Source: Holacanthus passer
Lineage: Eukaryota; Chordata; Actinopteri; Pomacanthidae
Direction of reading: 5' to 3'
Length of the DNA: 64,000 bases
Assembly: GCA_025331565.1 (NCBI GenBank)
Contig: JAFREQ010000069.1
Coordinates: forward strand, 744,001 to 808,000
Shown: piece after piece, positions 1 through 9,930 of the stretch
How the letters are laid out: each line of letters starts with the position of its first letter
Position numbering within the stretch: position 1 is the first letter of the stretch
Notes under the pieces: model-generated
Databases searched by the model: none
The model's input: only the letters and a program-made list of their open reading frames with translations
Told to the model about the DNA's origin: nothing
Translations under genes and position numbers: made by a program

Positions 1-2534
1 AATATGTAATCAACACAATGCATCATATCAGAGGTGGATGGCACTAACTGGACCAATAAGAGGCCAATATCACCTGCTGGGATTGTCCAATCAGATTAAA
101 CACAGGGTGTTAAAAGGCGGGAGATTAAAGAATAACAGAGAAGATACTGAGAGTTACAGAACCTGAAGGAAGCTAAAGCCTAAAAACAAACACAGCGGTA
201 TCATCCCCACAACAGCAAAGTGCTCTGACACTGACATGCTGCTATCTGCTAAAAAGGAAGGGAGGGGGGCTTCATGACTTCAGATGACCTTGTTATCCCT
301 GCTGGGATCAGACTATACCCTGTTAGCTTTCCCTGGTCAGGTTTCATGTGGGGAAAAACCAAAGGCCACAGTGTAGTTAAGAGGTGCTGGTTTAAGAAGG
401 TTAATACCAACACTGGAAAGGAAGCACATGTGCATTTCTCAACAAACCTCCCACACACAAAAAACCCTCAAAAAACTCCTATCAATAATGTTGTAAGTAA
501 AAGCAAATAGAGAGATGGAGTATACAACAGGCTGTTGAATAAGGTGGTCAGGTGGGTCAGGGATACACTTGAAGTACTACGGGTCCTGGGTCTGTACAAA
601 ATTCTGATTGGAGCAATTTCACTGATATTCCCTGATATTTTGTCAAAATGTATGCACTCTTTTTAGACATGGCTGCCACAGACATACACACATAAATGTT
701 ATGGTTGCACCTCAGAGAAATGAATTGAACTGCATGGCTGATGTGAAGTGGGCAATACGTGTGGAATACAAGGAGTTTTTAAAATGATGCTTCACCTAAA
801 TACCAACCCTGTAGTATATACAAATGATGTCTAGACATTATGTTTATATACCACTAATTTGTTTTCCCTATTGCATTTTTGTAATGATTCGAATGATTGA
901 TTATGTTGCCCAGCAACATTTTTTTCATCAGAGGGAGTGCTACATTTATGTACTGTCATAGGGAGGTGCTCGAGGTAGATTAAGCCAACGAAGCATTTGG
1001 TGAAGGATAGGGAAAGATTGTGCATTTGGTTAAATGCTACTACAGTAACATGTCGTGTGCCATGCTATAAGGCACTTCTGATTTTTTTTCAATATTTAAC
1101 TAAGAACACTATCTCTTCCTCAAATTAGCCTTAATCAAGTGCTGTGACAATGTTAAAAAAAAAATCAGTAACTGTGCTTTAGTTGCTATGAGTGGATCTT
1201 GTTTTGCAAGAACTGATGGTAGGAAAACAACTGAAATATGTTTTCAGTGGACATTTTGCTGATTCATTCAGTATCAACTTTCCGTGACCTGCCAGATATG
1301 TTGATTACCAACATTTCCTCCTATGTTAAATAGGATAGAAAATGTTATCTGGGCAGCATTTTATGACTTTCAAAATATGATTACTATTGCAAATTAGTTT
1401 TTCTAAGTGTCATTTCTAGGAGGGTTGAAACTACAGAAACCCCATTTTCTGACATTGATTTCTGTGGGTCCCATCCTGAATAACTCATCTCCATTGTATT
1501 GACAGATATCTCAAATCCTGAACAAATAAAACTAAACTCTCTGCACGGTGACCACTACTGGATGGAAGAGAGAACATTATGTTGTAATCTGGTGGGATCA
1601 GCCTTTAATCAAAGGTTTTCCAAGTAAATGAACAAATGAGAAAGTGCCTGATTTCAATCTGATTGGAGGATGAGCGTCAGCAAACTTGGAGTGTTAAGCA
1701 CAGTTTCTGGTCTTGGTCTTTGGGTGTGTTTGGATCCTGTTTCCAGCTTTGGTCCACTTGTTGTTGGTCTGTTCAAGTTGGGTTTGTATTTTTATATTAC
1801 TTCCATTCCAGATACAACATTTACACTCTGCGGACAAATGTTCAGACCTGTGAAGACCTTTTATTAGTAGCATATATTGCTATTGATTCTGTCTTCTGCT
1901 GTAGCTTCTGAAGACAGGAAGACAGTGATGGATAGTTGACCACATACAGCTAAGCAACAGACAAGCTGACATTAGGTAAACACTAAAGAAATAACTGTGG
2001 TATAGATTTCAGTGGAACTATTTCTTGTCCAAAAGCAGCAGGATGCAGTAAGTGTGCACAGCTGTCTGAGGCAACCACATATTAATAAAGCTCTCTCTCC
2101 ATTTAATAATTAGTGTGTACAGATGGGTACACATAATTGGTGATTGGTGTCTTCAAATTAACAGAACATTAAACATGTTGTATTAAATCCAAGCAGCTCA
2201 TTTGGATGAGACTGTCCATGGTGAGTCAACTGTCATTTATTTCAGATTTTGCTGGTGCAAACGTTGTGCCATCCATTACCTTCCATAAACATATGGTAGA
2301 ATGTTAACAATATTATTTAAAAATGTTTGCCCTCAACATATTGAGAGCATGAAATAAGTCATCTCTGTGTTTATTTCCTCTACATTTTACAGGCTTGATA
2401 CAGGTGCTATGAGACTAATACTAAGCTAAAATGTAACTAACAACAAATGCATAGAGGACAAGGCTGGTCAGCAAACGTGTGTGTGTCTGAAGCGTTTCAC
2501 AGATGGGTCCAAAGCAAGCATGTACCAAACAAAA
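1..2534. other. AT-rich intergenic DNA downstream of fgf8a
   Basis: No coding exon, RNA gene or recognisable repeat was seen. In other vertebrates fbxw4 lies on this side of FGF8, but none of its exons is recognisable here. Confidence 0.55.
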
Positions 2535-3427
2535 GTTTAATATCAGTATTTTAATGTACATTTATTACACATTTTAAATAAATATTCCATCCTTAAAATT
2601 ATTTTACACATCCTCAAATAAAAATATATTTATATATGTATAAAAACAGACATTCAGGGGGCAACAAGAACACAAGAGGGTGAAGGGTAGTGGGTGTGTC
2701 GAGGGGTTCCTTACACTTCAATGCATTTTGTACAAATCAACATTACAGTCACAAACCTGTGATTATCAAATGTAGCTGCCACATTGTTCCGTCAGATGCT
2801 ATTAAAGCTCTGTTCGCTTGAACTGTGTGAGAAAGATACAGAATGATCCCAGATAGGATGCAGCATCTAGCAAAAACGCTTAAACACTGCAGTGTTACCA
2901 CCACGTGCTTATGCAACGTTTACTCAAACCCAGCGCCCTCCAATGCAGTGTGTGACAGTTTGTGTCTGTGAACGCAGCGTTCCCTGGCAGTGCGGTCAAT
3001 CAGGGCCCTTCAAGTCTCCTTGAGCAGCAGGCGAGAGTCCAAAAAATGACTCCACTGGTCAAAATGAAACAATAAACAAAAACAACACAACACACTCTAC
3101 TGAGATGTCCCCGATAAGTCATACAATGAGCTATGTGCATCTAAAAACAAACTTTTCTTTTTGTCTTGTTTTTTTTTTACATAGGTCAATACTAAGTCTG
3201 GAGTACAAAAATAGATTTCTCATGATTTTTTTGTCTATGAACAGCTGTCTTTTACTTTGAGAAAAATAGAAATCAAACTACACATTAAGATATAGTAATG
3301 CTCAGTATAAAAATGTCTGTAGAAGTTTTTTTTTGAGAGAATAGAGGAGTGTGTCGGCTGCTGGTAATTCAGTCAGTCTGTCAGTTTCTCCTCTTTCTCT
3401 CTGTCTTTTCTATCTTCCTCCCCCTCC
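2535..3427 (-). other. fgf8a: fgf8a 3' UTR with candidate poly(A) signal
   Basis: About 890 bp follow the stop codon with no further exon. The first AATAAA on the transcript strand is at 2566-2561, with ATTAAA variants just beyond (2556-2551 and 2541-2536), so cleavage near 2.54 kb is likely. The stretch is AU-rich towards its end, as expected for a short-lived developmental mRNA. The UTR end is inferred from motifs only. Confidence 0.55.
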
Positions 3428-3712
3428 TCAGCGCTCTGACGAGTATCGCGTACGTTTAGTCCTTTGACTGAAGGGGTAGTGGATGAAGTCGAAAGGGCGG
3501 TGGTGGCTTGGGTGGGCGGGCTGCTGCCCCTTCGGCAGCCTCTTCATGAAATGGACCTCGCGCTGGTGCTGGCGTGTCCGCGAGCCTTTCCGTGGCCGCC
3601 CGCGGCGCGTGAAGGCCATGTACCAGCCTTCGTAGCGGGCGTTCCTCAGCGCCGTGTAGTTGTTCTCCAGAACGATCTCGGTGAAGATACAGTCACGGCC
3701 TTGTCCGTTTTT
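3428..3712 (-). CDS. fgf8a: fgf8a terminal coding exon
   Basis: 285 nt including the TGA stop (3430-3428), acceptor ctgcag. It encodes residues 120-213: [20 protein letters not shown], the heparin-binding [20 protein letters not shown] stretch, then a divergent His/Pro-rich linker and the basic end [11 protein letters not shown]. Compared with my memory of zebrafish Fgf8a, the linker after MKRLPKG is slightly longer. This accounts for most of the length difference (213 against about 210). Confidence 0.96.
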   Translation of the reverse strand, partial: KNGQGRDCIFTEIVLENNYTALRNARYEGWYMAFTRRGRPRKGSRTRQHQREVHFMKRLPKGQQPAHPSHHRPFDFIHYPFSQRTKRTRYSSER

Positions 3713-6700
3713 CTGCAGAAACACACACAGAAAAACAGTTAGTGGGAATGTTCAGAGAATACTCCTCGATGAAGATTTACAGATGGGAAATATCAGATGT
3801 ATAAAGGTTTCCCTGTGCAGCCTGCCCCCTGCATGTGCACACACACACTCACACACACACAGCCCTCCCCTCATACATGCAGCATATGCTACAGTCATTA
3901 CAGATCAGAGAGAGGGGGATGACAGTAAGCGATGACTCTTCTCCCCCTTCAGAAAACATCCAGCAGCCCTTGTGGTGTCAGTAGCTGCAGGACAGATCCT
4001 CCAACCATAAAGCCTTAATCAGGCCCCAAGTGTCACTTTCAATCCTGGTTTAATCTCCTGTTGCATTTGTGGCTAAATTTAACCGACCAGGTCTGCTTGA
4101 ATAGAATAACAATCAATAGACCCTTAAGTATTCCTTACCAGTCCTCTGCTGTGTTCAGTTAAAGCCCCATGAGATCAGGTTGTTGACTTTATACAACCTC
4201 AGGGATGAGACGGTAAATAAAAAGGTGGGTGAAGTGTGACGCCCATTTGGTGTAATCGAGTAAAAAACATTATACAACTTCCATCAGTGATAAAATGTAC
4301 AGTAAGGTCAGCTGACACAGTATTAAATGGACTTGGACACACAGCGCTAGCCTACTGTAACAAGCTCCCACCTTTTTGGACAAAATTGTGTGTTAAAAAT
4401 AGTCATGTTACACCCATGTGCACATACAGTGCATACACCCAAAAGACACACTCTCTGTTCATTCTTTCTCTCTTCACACACACACACACACACACTGGGG
4501 CCGGGGCAGGCTGTGACTGGGCCGGTAGCTAGGGGCAGATGGTGTACGAGGCAGGGTGCTGGATGGGTGGAGGGGAGTGTGTGGGGGGCTGCAGAGAGGC
4601 TGGCAACTCTGTTTATTAGCCGTCACAGTGAAAGAGGGGCACTGAGATAGCCTCAGCCTGAAACACACACCTACACACTCACATAACAGCAACAGCAGCA
4701 TAACTTAACCCTAACCTGGAGCCTTGTGTTGTAGAGCTTGTGTTTAAAGGCTATGATACAAAAATCATGTAAGGCTAGCTATCATGCAACTATTAATAGT
4801 GTCCATCAGCCTCTAAACATTCTGCTGAAATGACTGTAGAAGCATGATGGAAACACCTCACATTATCTAGCTGGTCATGACACCACCAAATACACACACA
4901 CACACCTTGAAGGTTAAACTAGGGCAACATGCTATAACATAATAATAGTAGTACTATTATTGTAGTACCCACTATCATGTAAAGAAAGCCACAGCTGCCA
5001 GTGGAGTTGAAGATATGGGCTGCATGTTGGAATTATTCTGAATTTTCTTACTGTCAATGAATCCAATAAAAAGGTCAACAACAGCAACAATGTCTTAGTC
5101 TGTCTCTCAATACTTTCTCACTTCTCTACTCTGTCTGTGCTGTCCAGAGCCCACTGTTTCCTACTTAAGATGTAAACCTTTAAAAACACCTCACATATAT
5201 GTAGTTTAGTTCAAAAAGACTCCTAAAATATCTGGCCGCTGTCTAAAGCAAATGTTTCTCAGACAGGGGGAAATAGTGCCTTTGTTGGTAAGAGGAATGA
5301 GCTGTATCAGGTTTGGTGATACTTGGTAATACTTGTTGGTAGGATATTTCATTGTTGGTTTTGATCTTCTAAAGGGATTTGCTTATATCAGAAAAATCAA
5401 GAATATTAACAGCCTTATTGTTTGAAATAATAATAAACTCAAAATAATCATTCAATCATTCACTCATGAAAGCTGATGTACCTTGAGTTCTTTTTGAACT
5501 ATATCATATATATAAATGTATATAAATATATTCTCATTAAACACTTTTCATTCTTATGGTTCTAGGGAAAGTTGTCCCGGCTGGTCCAAAATTATTTCCA
5601 TTTTGTTCCTTTTACCTGTATTCAACAGAAACCTCAACAGAAACTTTTCATTTTGCTTTAGAGCTTCTACACATCTTATTTTTTCACTTTTCACAAAATA
5701 TAACCTGAGATGTTTCCTAAGATGTTTGACACAGCAAAGACTAATGGATAAATTTAGATTTCCCTGCACTCAACACATTTTCAGCAATTCAGCTTCTGCT
5801 CTCAACAATTTGTCTTGATCCATGAGACAAACACTAAATCCTCCTTTAACTCCTCGACATTTTGACCTTAACTACAATAAGATCAACTTTTCTCCTCACC
5901 TTGCCGATGAGCTTCCCTCTCTTGTTCATGCAGATGTAGAAGCCTGTCTCAGCTCCCTTGATGCGCACTCGGCTCCCAAATGTGTCAGTTTCCACAATGA
6001 GTTTAGCTGAAGAAATGAAACAAAAAGAGTTTTTTTAGCAACTGAGAGCAGGAGGGTTGGATGCCTGTCCAACCAATAATAACTTAACGGCTCACATGAA
6101 TGCAGTGGACATAAAAGCATTGACAACACACGCAGAAATGTTTGAGTGTGTTTCCAAGCACAGACACACACACATGCTCACACACACACATACCAGACAC
6201 ACACAGACACACACGCTCATACACCAAAACCTGTGGGACCATTCCTGGGGATTTATGCAAGCTGAAATTCTTGCAAAATGATAAAACCACGTGTCTCTTG
6301 ATTCTTTGAAAGCTAAAGAGGCGATCCTGGCAGGCCCATCAAGAATTCCTTTTCAAATAAATCTGCATTGACCTCACACATAAAGCTCCACATTTATCTC
6401 TATATCCCAGAGAAGTACTGAAAGAAACAGGAAATATAGACAGCTCACAGAGCATGACTTTATGGAGCTTTGTGCATTTTTTTTACATTGCTTTTCAACA
6501 AGATAAAACAACAAGACAATGTCTGTGAATTTCATTATTATTTAACTCTTGCAAAATGAAATATAGTATATATCTTCAGGTCATTTCCAGTCTGCAGAAT
6601 ATGATGTGTTTGCACTGCACTGATCTGACATTTTTGTGGATATTGATCCAAAACAATAAAAGCCAATAGCAGATGACTCTTGTAAATTCCATTTCAATCC

Positions 6701-9100
6701 ACATTGACTAATAAAACTGGTTTGGCCACAGGGTTACTGGGATCACTGAGGATGGTCGGGGCATTTTCCACCCACCCACTTACTAACCATGACACGTCTG
6801 AGAGTTATAGTTGTGGTCGGAACCAGCAGTTACAGTTGAGCTAAACGAGGAGCAGAGTCTGAGTCAGACACACACACACACACACACACACTTCACATTT
6901 CACAGTCCTCTCTCTCTCATTTCATACAAACACACTTCAGGTGACCAGAATAACTTGCACACTCTTTTTGAGGCCACACACGTGCACACAATTACATCCT
7001 GCAACAACTGTGCAGACAGCAGCAGCAAACACACCATTATCAGCAGGTATTTTAGAGGATGAGTGTGTTCTTTATGGAATTCACTCTAAATACAACAGAA
7101 ACTGTAGATGAGTGGCTCAGGCTGGATGGAGAGGGGTTGAAGGTGGGGGTGGAGGGGGGAGAAGGCGCTATGCAGGAAATGTTCGGGAGGTAGAAGTAAG
7201 ATGACTTCTAATGGCTCTTCCAGACCTGCAGGATCTCTGGAGGATCACCTCCAGCACCATCTATACAATCCACCGGACAGTTTCTTTGAGCTCGGAGCCT
7301 CTTCAGTACAGACTGGGATCACAAATGGTGCAAAGATTGACCACCGCCACCAGTCGACTGTTTGTTAATGGGTAAAAGCTTCAAGAAAATGCTCCTGATG
7401 GGAGGTTTTGTCTGGAAATTTCAGCATCTTGAAACAAGTTGGCAAATCTCCGAATGAGACAAATTCTGCAGAAATCAGCAGAAATTCCTTCTCTCATTGT
7501 GTTCTCTGTGATTTACATGTCTTTATAAAATAAATAAAATTAAAATTACATTTGTGACTTTTGATCATTTTTTAAATTTCAGATATTTTGCTTTTTAAAT
7601 GCTTCAGGCCTGGGATGTTGCAGCACCAATTTCACCAGTTTACAATACTGGCCTTGAGCCATGTTAGGAAAAAAACATGCTGGGAATAATTTAAAAGGCA
7701 AAGCAAAAAATAAATTTCAAGCTGAAAATTAATGATAAAAAATGAAAAGATTATAAGAATGCATTTTAATTCTAAAAATGAAATAGTAAAATAGTTTGTG
7801 CGCAAAGTGAACGATTTTTCTTCAGGTGGCGCAAATCATGTTCATTTTTCCAAGAGATAAATTCAGATGATTCTTTGCATCATGAAAAAATGTAATTATT
7901 TACAAACTAAACCTACAAAATAAAATGAATGAAAACAAATCGAACTGATCCGTTTTCCCTGAACATTTCGAGGATGTCGGCGGGTTTCCGAGGAGGATTT
8001 TCCCGTGTTGCTGTGTTTGCTGTGTTTGTGGAACTGCGGGCTTGTCTTACCGTGCACGTCTCCGTCCTCGGCCATGGCGTTGATCTTCTTGTTGGGCAGG
8101 ACCTGCACGTGCTTGCCGCTGGTCCGGCTGTACAGCTGATAGATCCGGATCAGCCTGCGGCTCACGCGGTCCGTCACTTTGCTCTGCTCGCTTACATGCT
8201 GCGTGAAATTAGGCGGGGACTGATTGGTTACCTGTCAGAAATTAGACGTCACCACAATCATCAGTATGTGTACACTTATTTATTTTTTACTGACAAGAAA
8301 CAAAAGGAGTAGAGAGAGTGAAGCCAATTGAAACCATTTAGGCTCCTAAACACAGAGGGAAAATAGATCCTAACAGCTTGTTGTTGTTTTTTCCCGAACA
8401 AGTGTAACAAGTTCCAGGAGAGCTGCTGCCAAATTAAATTATCAGCTTCCAAAAAAGATGTGATTGCAGGTTGTGTAAGAGCCACACACTCCTCACTCTG
8501 CAGCATGTCCGCGAACACAACATCTATTTAAACTTCACACTAACGTAAAGATTTTTTATTTTATTGCTCTTTCAGTTCTCCGCTGTGATGGAATGACTGA
8601 CGGAAACATTGGCCCCGCTCACTTTGAACCCCACGACATTTTTCACAAGCATTTCCCTCTGCCCCGGTGCCCCGTCTGTGCGCGCGCGTCCGGTGCCAGG
8701 GCCGGTGTGTTCATCAGCAACCTGCCAGCAGGCCGCGCGCCCCGCTGCCCGGCGCACCGTGGGAGCCGGCCCGTGTTGTTGTATCACATCATGTTATGAT
8801 GATCCCTCACCTTTCCTCACCAGCTTTCACAGCCATATGTTTTACAGATCTTTTTTAAAGGATGATCCTTATTTTAGAGCCCACGATTTCAAAATAAGCA
8901 ACATTCTAAATACGAGAAGAAATGAAAGAAGTGACTTACCTGAGCATAGTAGCAAAATGTGAATAAGTGTAGAAACCTGCGAAGAAGGAGAAGAAGGAGA
9001 TGCATTCAGTGACTTGAAGGAGCGTGAACAGTGAACAAGAGTGGAGGTGAGGGAGGAAGAGCACTCACAGATAGCTGAGTCTGGATGGGATGGGTCGCAT
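3428..9100 (-). CDS. fgf8a: Fibroblast growth factor 8 (Fgf8a), five coding exons
   Basis: Secreted heparin-binding growth factor of the FGF8/17/18 subfamily. It signals through c-type splice forms of FGF receptors and patterns the midbrain-hindbrain boundary, limb/fin buds, heart and mesoderm. CDS is join of complement 9100-9069, 8976-8940, 8231-8051, 6006-5900 and 3712-3428. These are 32+37+181+107+285 nt, giving 213 residues and a TGA stop with all phases closing. Residues 1-22 form a hydrophobic signal peptide ([10 protein letters not shown] start). The N-terminal arm contains PPNFTQHV. The beta-trefoil core runs from about residue 54 to 180, with the family signature ENNYTA and [18 protein letters not shown]. 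The tail is basic ([11 protein letters not shown]). As recalled, zebrafish Fgf8a is almost collinear (about 210 residues), and this version fits it better than fgf8b, fgf17 or fgf18. Exon sizes, including the 37-bp second exon, match the vertebrate FGF8 plan. The start has A at -3. Confidence 0.95.
3713..5899 (-). other. fgf8a intron 4
   Basis: 2,187-bp intron. It holds short CA tracts (3839-3860, 4476-4494), an AT-rich half and a 21-bp palindrome at 4941-4961. No exon or recognisable transposon was seen. Confidence 0.7.
5900..6006 (-). CDS. fgf8a: fgf8a coding exon 4 (beta-trefoil core, first half)
   Basis: 107 nt between acceptor cttcag and donor gtgagg, encoding residues 84-119 ([20 protein letters not shown], then [16 protein letters not shown]). 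It carries the [12 protein letters not shown]...YICMN segment diagnostic of the FGF8 subfamily. The flanking introns are 2,044 bp and 2,187 bp. Confidence 0.95.
6007..8050 (-). other. fgf8a intron 3
   Basis: 2,044-bp intron with (CA)n tracts at 6160-6215 and 6866-6892, and a G-rich stretch (7140-7165). The remainder, especially 7500-7920, is AT-rich. I recognise no transposon or coding sequence. Confidence 0.65.
8051..8231 (-). CDS. fgf8a: fgf8a coding exon 3 (N-terminal receptor-specificity arm)
   Basis: 181 nt, acceptor tgacag, donor gtaaga. It encodes residues 24-83 plus the first base of Ala84, from [10 protein letters not shown] to EDGDVH. The exon contains Phe32, the residue known in mouse FGF8b to strengthen receptor binding. 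The arm also carries two N-glycosylation sequons (N26-Q-S and N31-F-T). A second in-frame acceptor lies 33 nt inside it (cgcag, new start 8198) and would delete exactly 11 residues. The sequence matches fish Fgf8a throughout. Confidence 0.95.
8605..8790. promoter_or_regulatory. CpG-rich stretch inside fgf8a intron 2
   Basis: This ~190-bp block of the 708-bp intron between exons 2 and 3 has many CpGs (cgcgcgcg at 8680s, ggccgcgcgcccc at 8730s) in otherwise AT-rich surroundings. Together with the leader it gives a CpG-island character to the fgf8a 5' end. It could host an alternative promoter or an internal regulatory element. No transcript evidence is visible. Confidence 0.4.
8940..8976 (-). 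CDS. fgf8a: fgf8a coding exon 2 (37-bp signal peptide exon)
   Basis: A 37-nt microexon between a tcgcag acceptor and a gtaagt donor. It encodes [12 protein letters not shown], the hydrophobic core and cleavage region of the signal peptide. The same 37-nt size is used for this exon in mammalian FGF8. It is far too short for ORF-based gene finding and is recognised from splice sites and family sequence. Confidence 0.93.
9069..9100 (-). CDS. fgf8a: fgf8a coding exon 1 (start codon, signal peptide N-terminus)
   Basis: 32 nt encoding [10 protein letters not shown] plus two bases of a Leu codon, followed by donor gtgagt. The ATG (9100-9098) has a purine at -3. The peptide matches the start of fish Fgf8 as recalled, and joining to the next exon restores the Leu codon. 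The intron that follows is only 92 bp (8977-9068). Confidence 0.92.
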
Positions 9101-9930
9101 GTTGGATGGAGGTGAAGAGCTCGTCCACTGAAACACCGACCGGGATCCTTTGAGAGCTGCAAAGTCCAGCTGATCTCGTTAAAAAAACTATCAGAGCTGC
9201 AAAGTCCTGCTGATGTCGGCGGAAACCGATCTATCAAGTCCCACGATCTCACCAAAATCCACGAAAAGGTCAGAGGTGCTGACAGAGAGCGGACACGGTC
9301 TCCATCAAACCAGTGTCCATCACAGGGCAGCTCCACAGCTGAACAGCAGTGATTAATGACTAAATGAAGAGTGTGTGTCTCTGTCACAAGTCTAAGTGCA
9401 CTTGCAGAAGCGGAGCTGTGGAGTTTGGAGACAGGCTTTTATTCTTCTCTTCTCCCAAACAAGTCCGTGCTGTCACACTATTCCTCCTGCTCTGTAATCC
9501 CCGCGGTGCTCCCGGGCCTCCAGGTGTGTGTGTGTGTGTGTGTGAGGAGGCTCCTCAGTGTCGTGGCCGTGGCTCGGTGCTGCTGTTCCGTTCGCTCGTG
9601 GCAGGACTGCAGGACTCCTCGTCTTCTCTCTCTGCTCCCATCCCACGCCACCTCCCGTGTCAAAGCCTCTCTCGCTCGGCGCTCACACACACCCTCCGGT
9701 TAAAATGGCAGGCTGGATCTGCTTAAGAACAAGCCCCCTTTTTCTGCAGAACAAAAGCGGACAGCCCCGCTCTCCCCCTCCCTCCCTCCCTCCCCCTCGA
9801 TTTAAAACATCTCTGCAGCCTCTACCTGAGGAGGAGCGGTCGGCACCGGGCAGGGGGAGGCAGGGGCGAGGAGGAGCCTGGGCCACCACCACTGACACCA
9901 CACATCTGAGAGAATAAACACTAAAATACA
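9101..9930 (-). promoter_or_regulatory. fgf8a 5' leader and probable promoter region
   Basis: Immediately upstream of the ATG lies CpG-richer sequence than the surrounding DNA, with a G/C-skewed tract (tccctccctccc at 9778-9793 on the plus strand). A TTTAAA on both strands near 9801-9806 could act as a weak TATA-like element. A 16-codon upstream ORF (9320-9270) and a 22-bp direct repeat lie within it. No transcription start can be fixed from sequence. An additional upstream noncoding exon is possible. Confidence 0.4.

Noticed and set aside
8869..9387. 172-codon minus-strand ORF overlapping fgf8a exons 1-2
   Set aside because: It starts at a non-ATG codon and is in the wrong frame for Fgf8. 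It arises because the leader, exon 1 and the short intron happen to lack stops.
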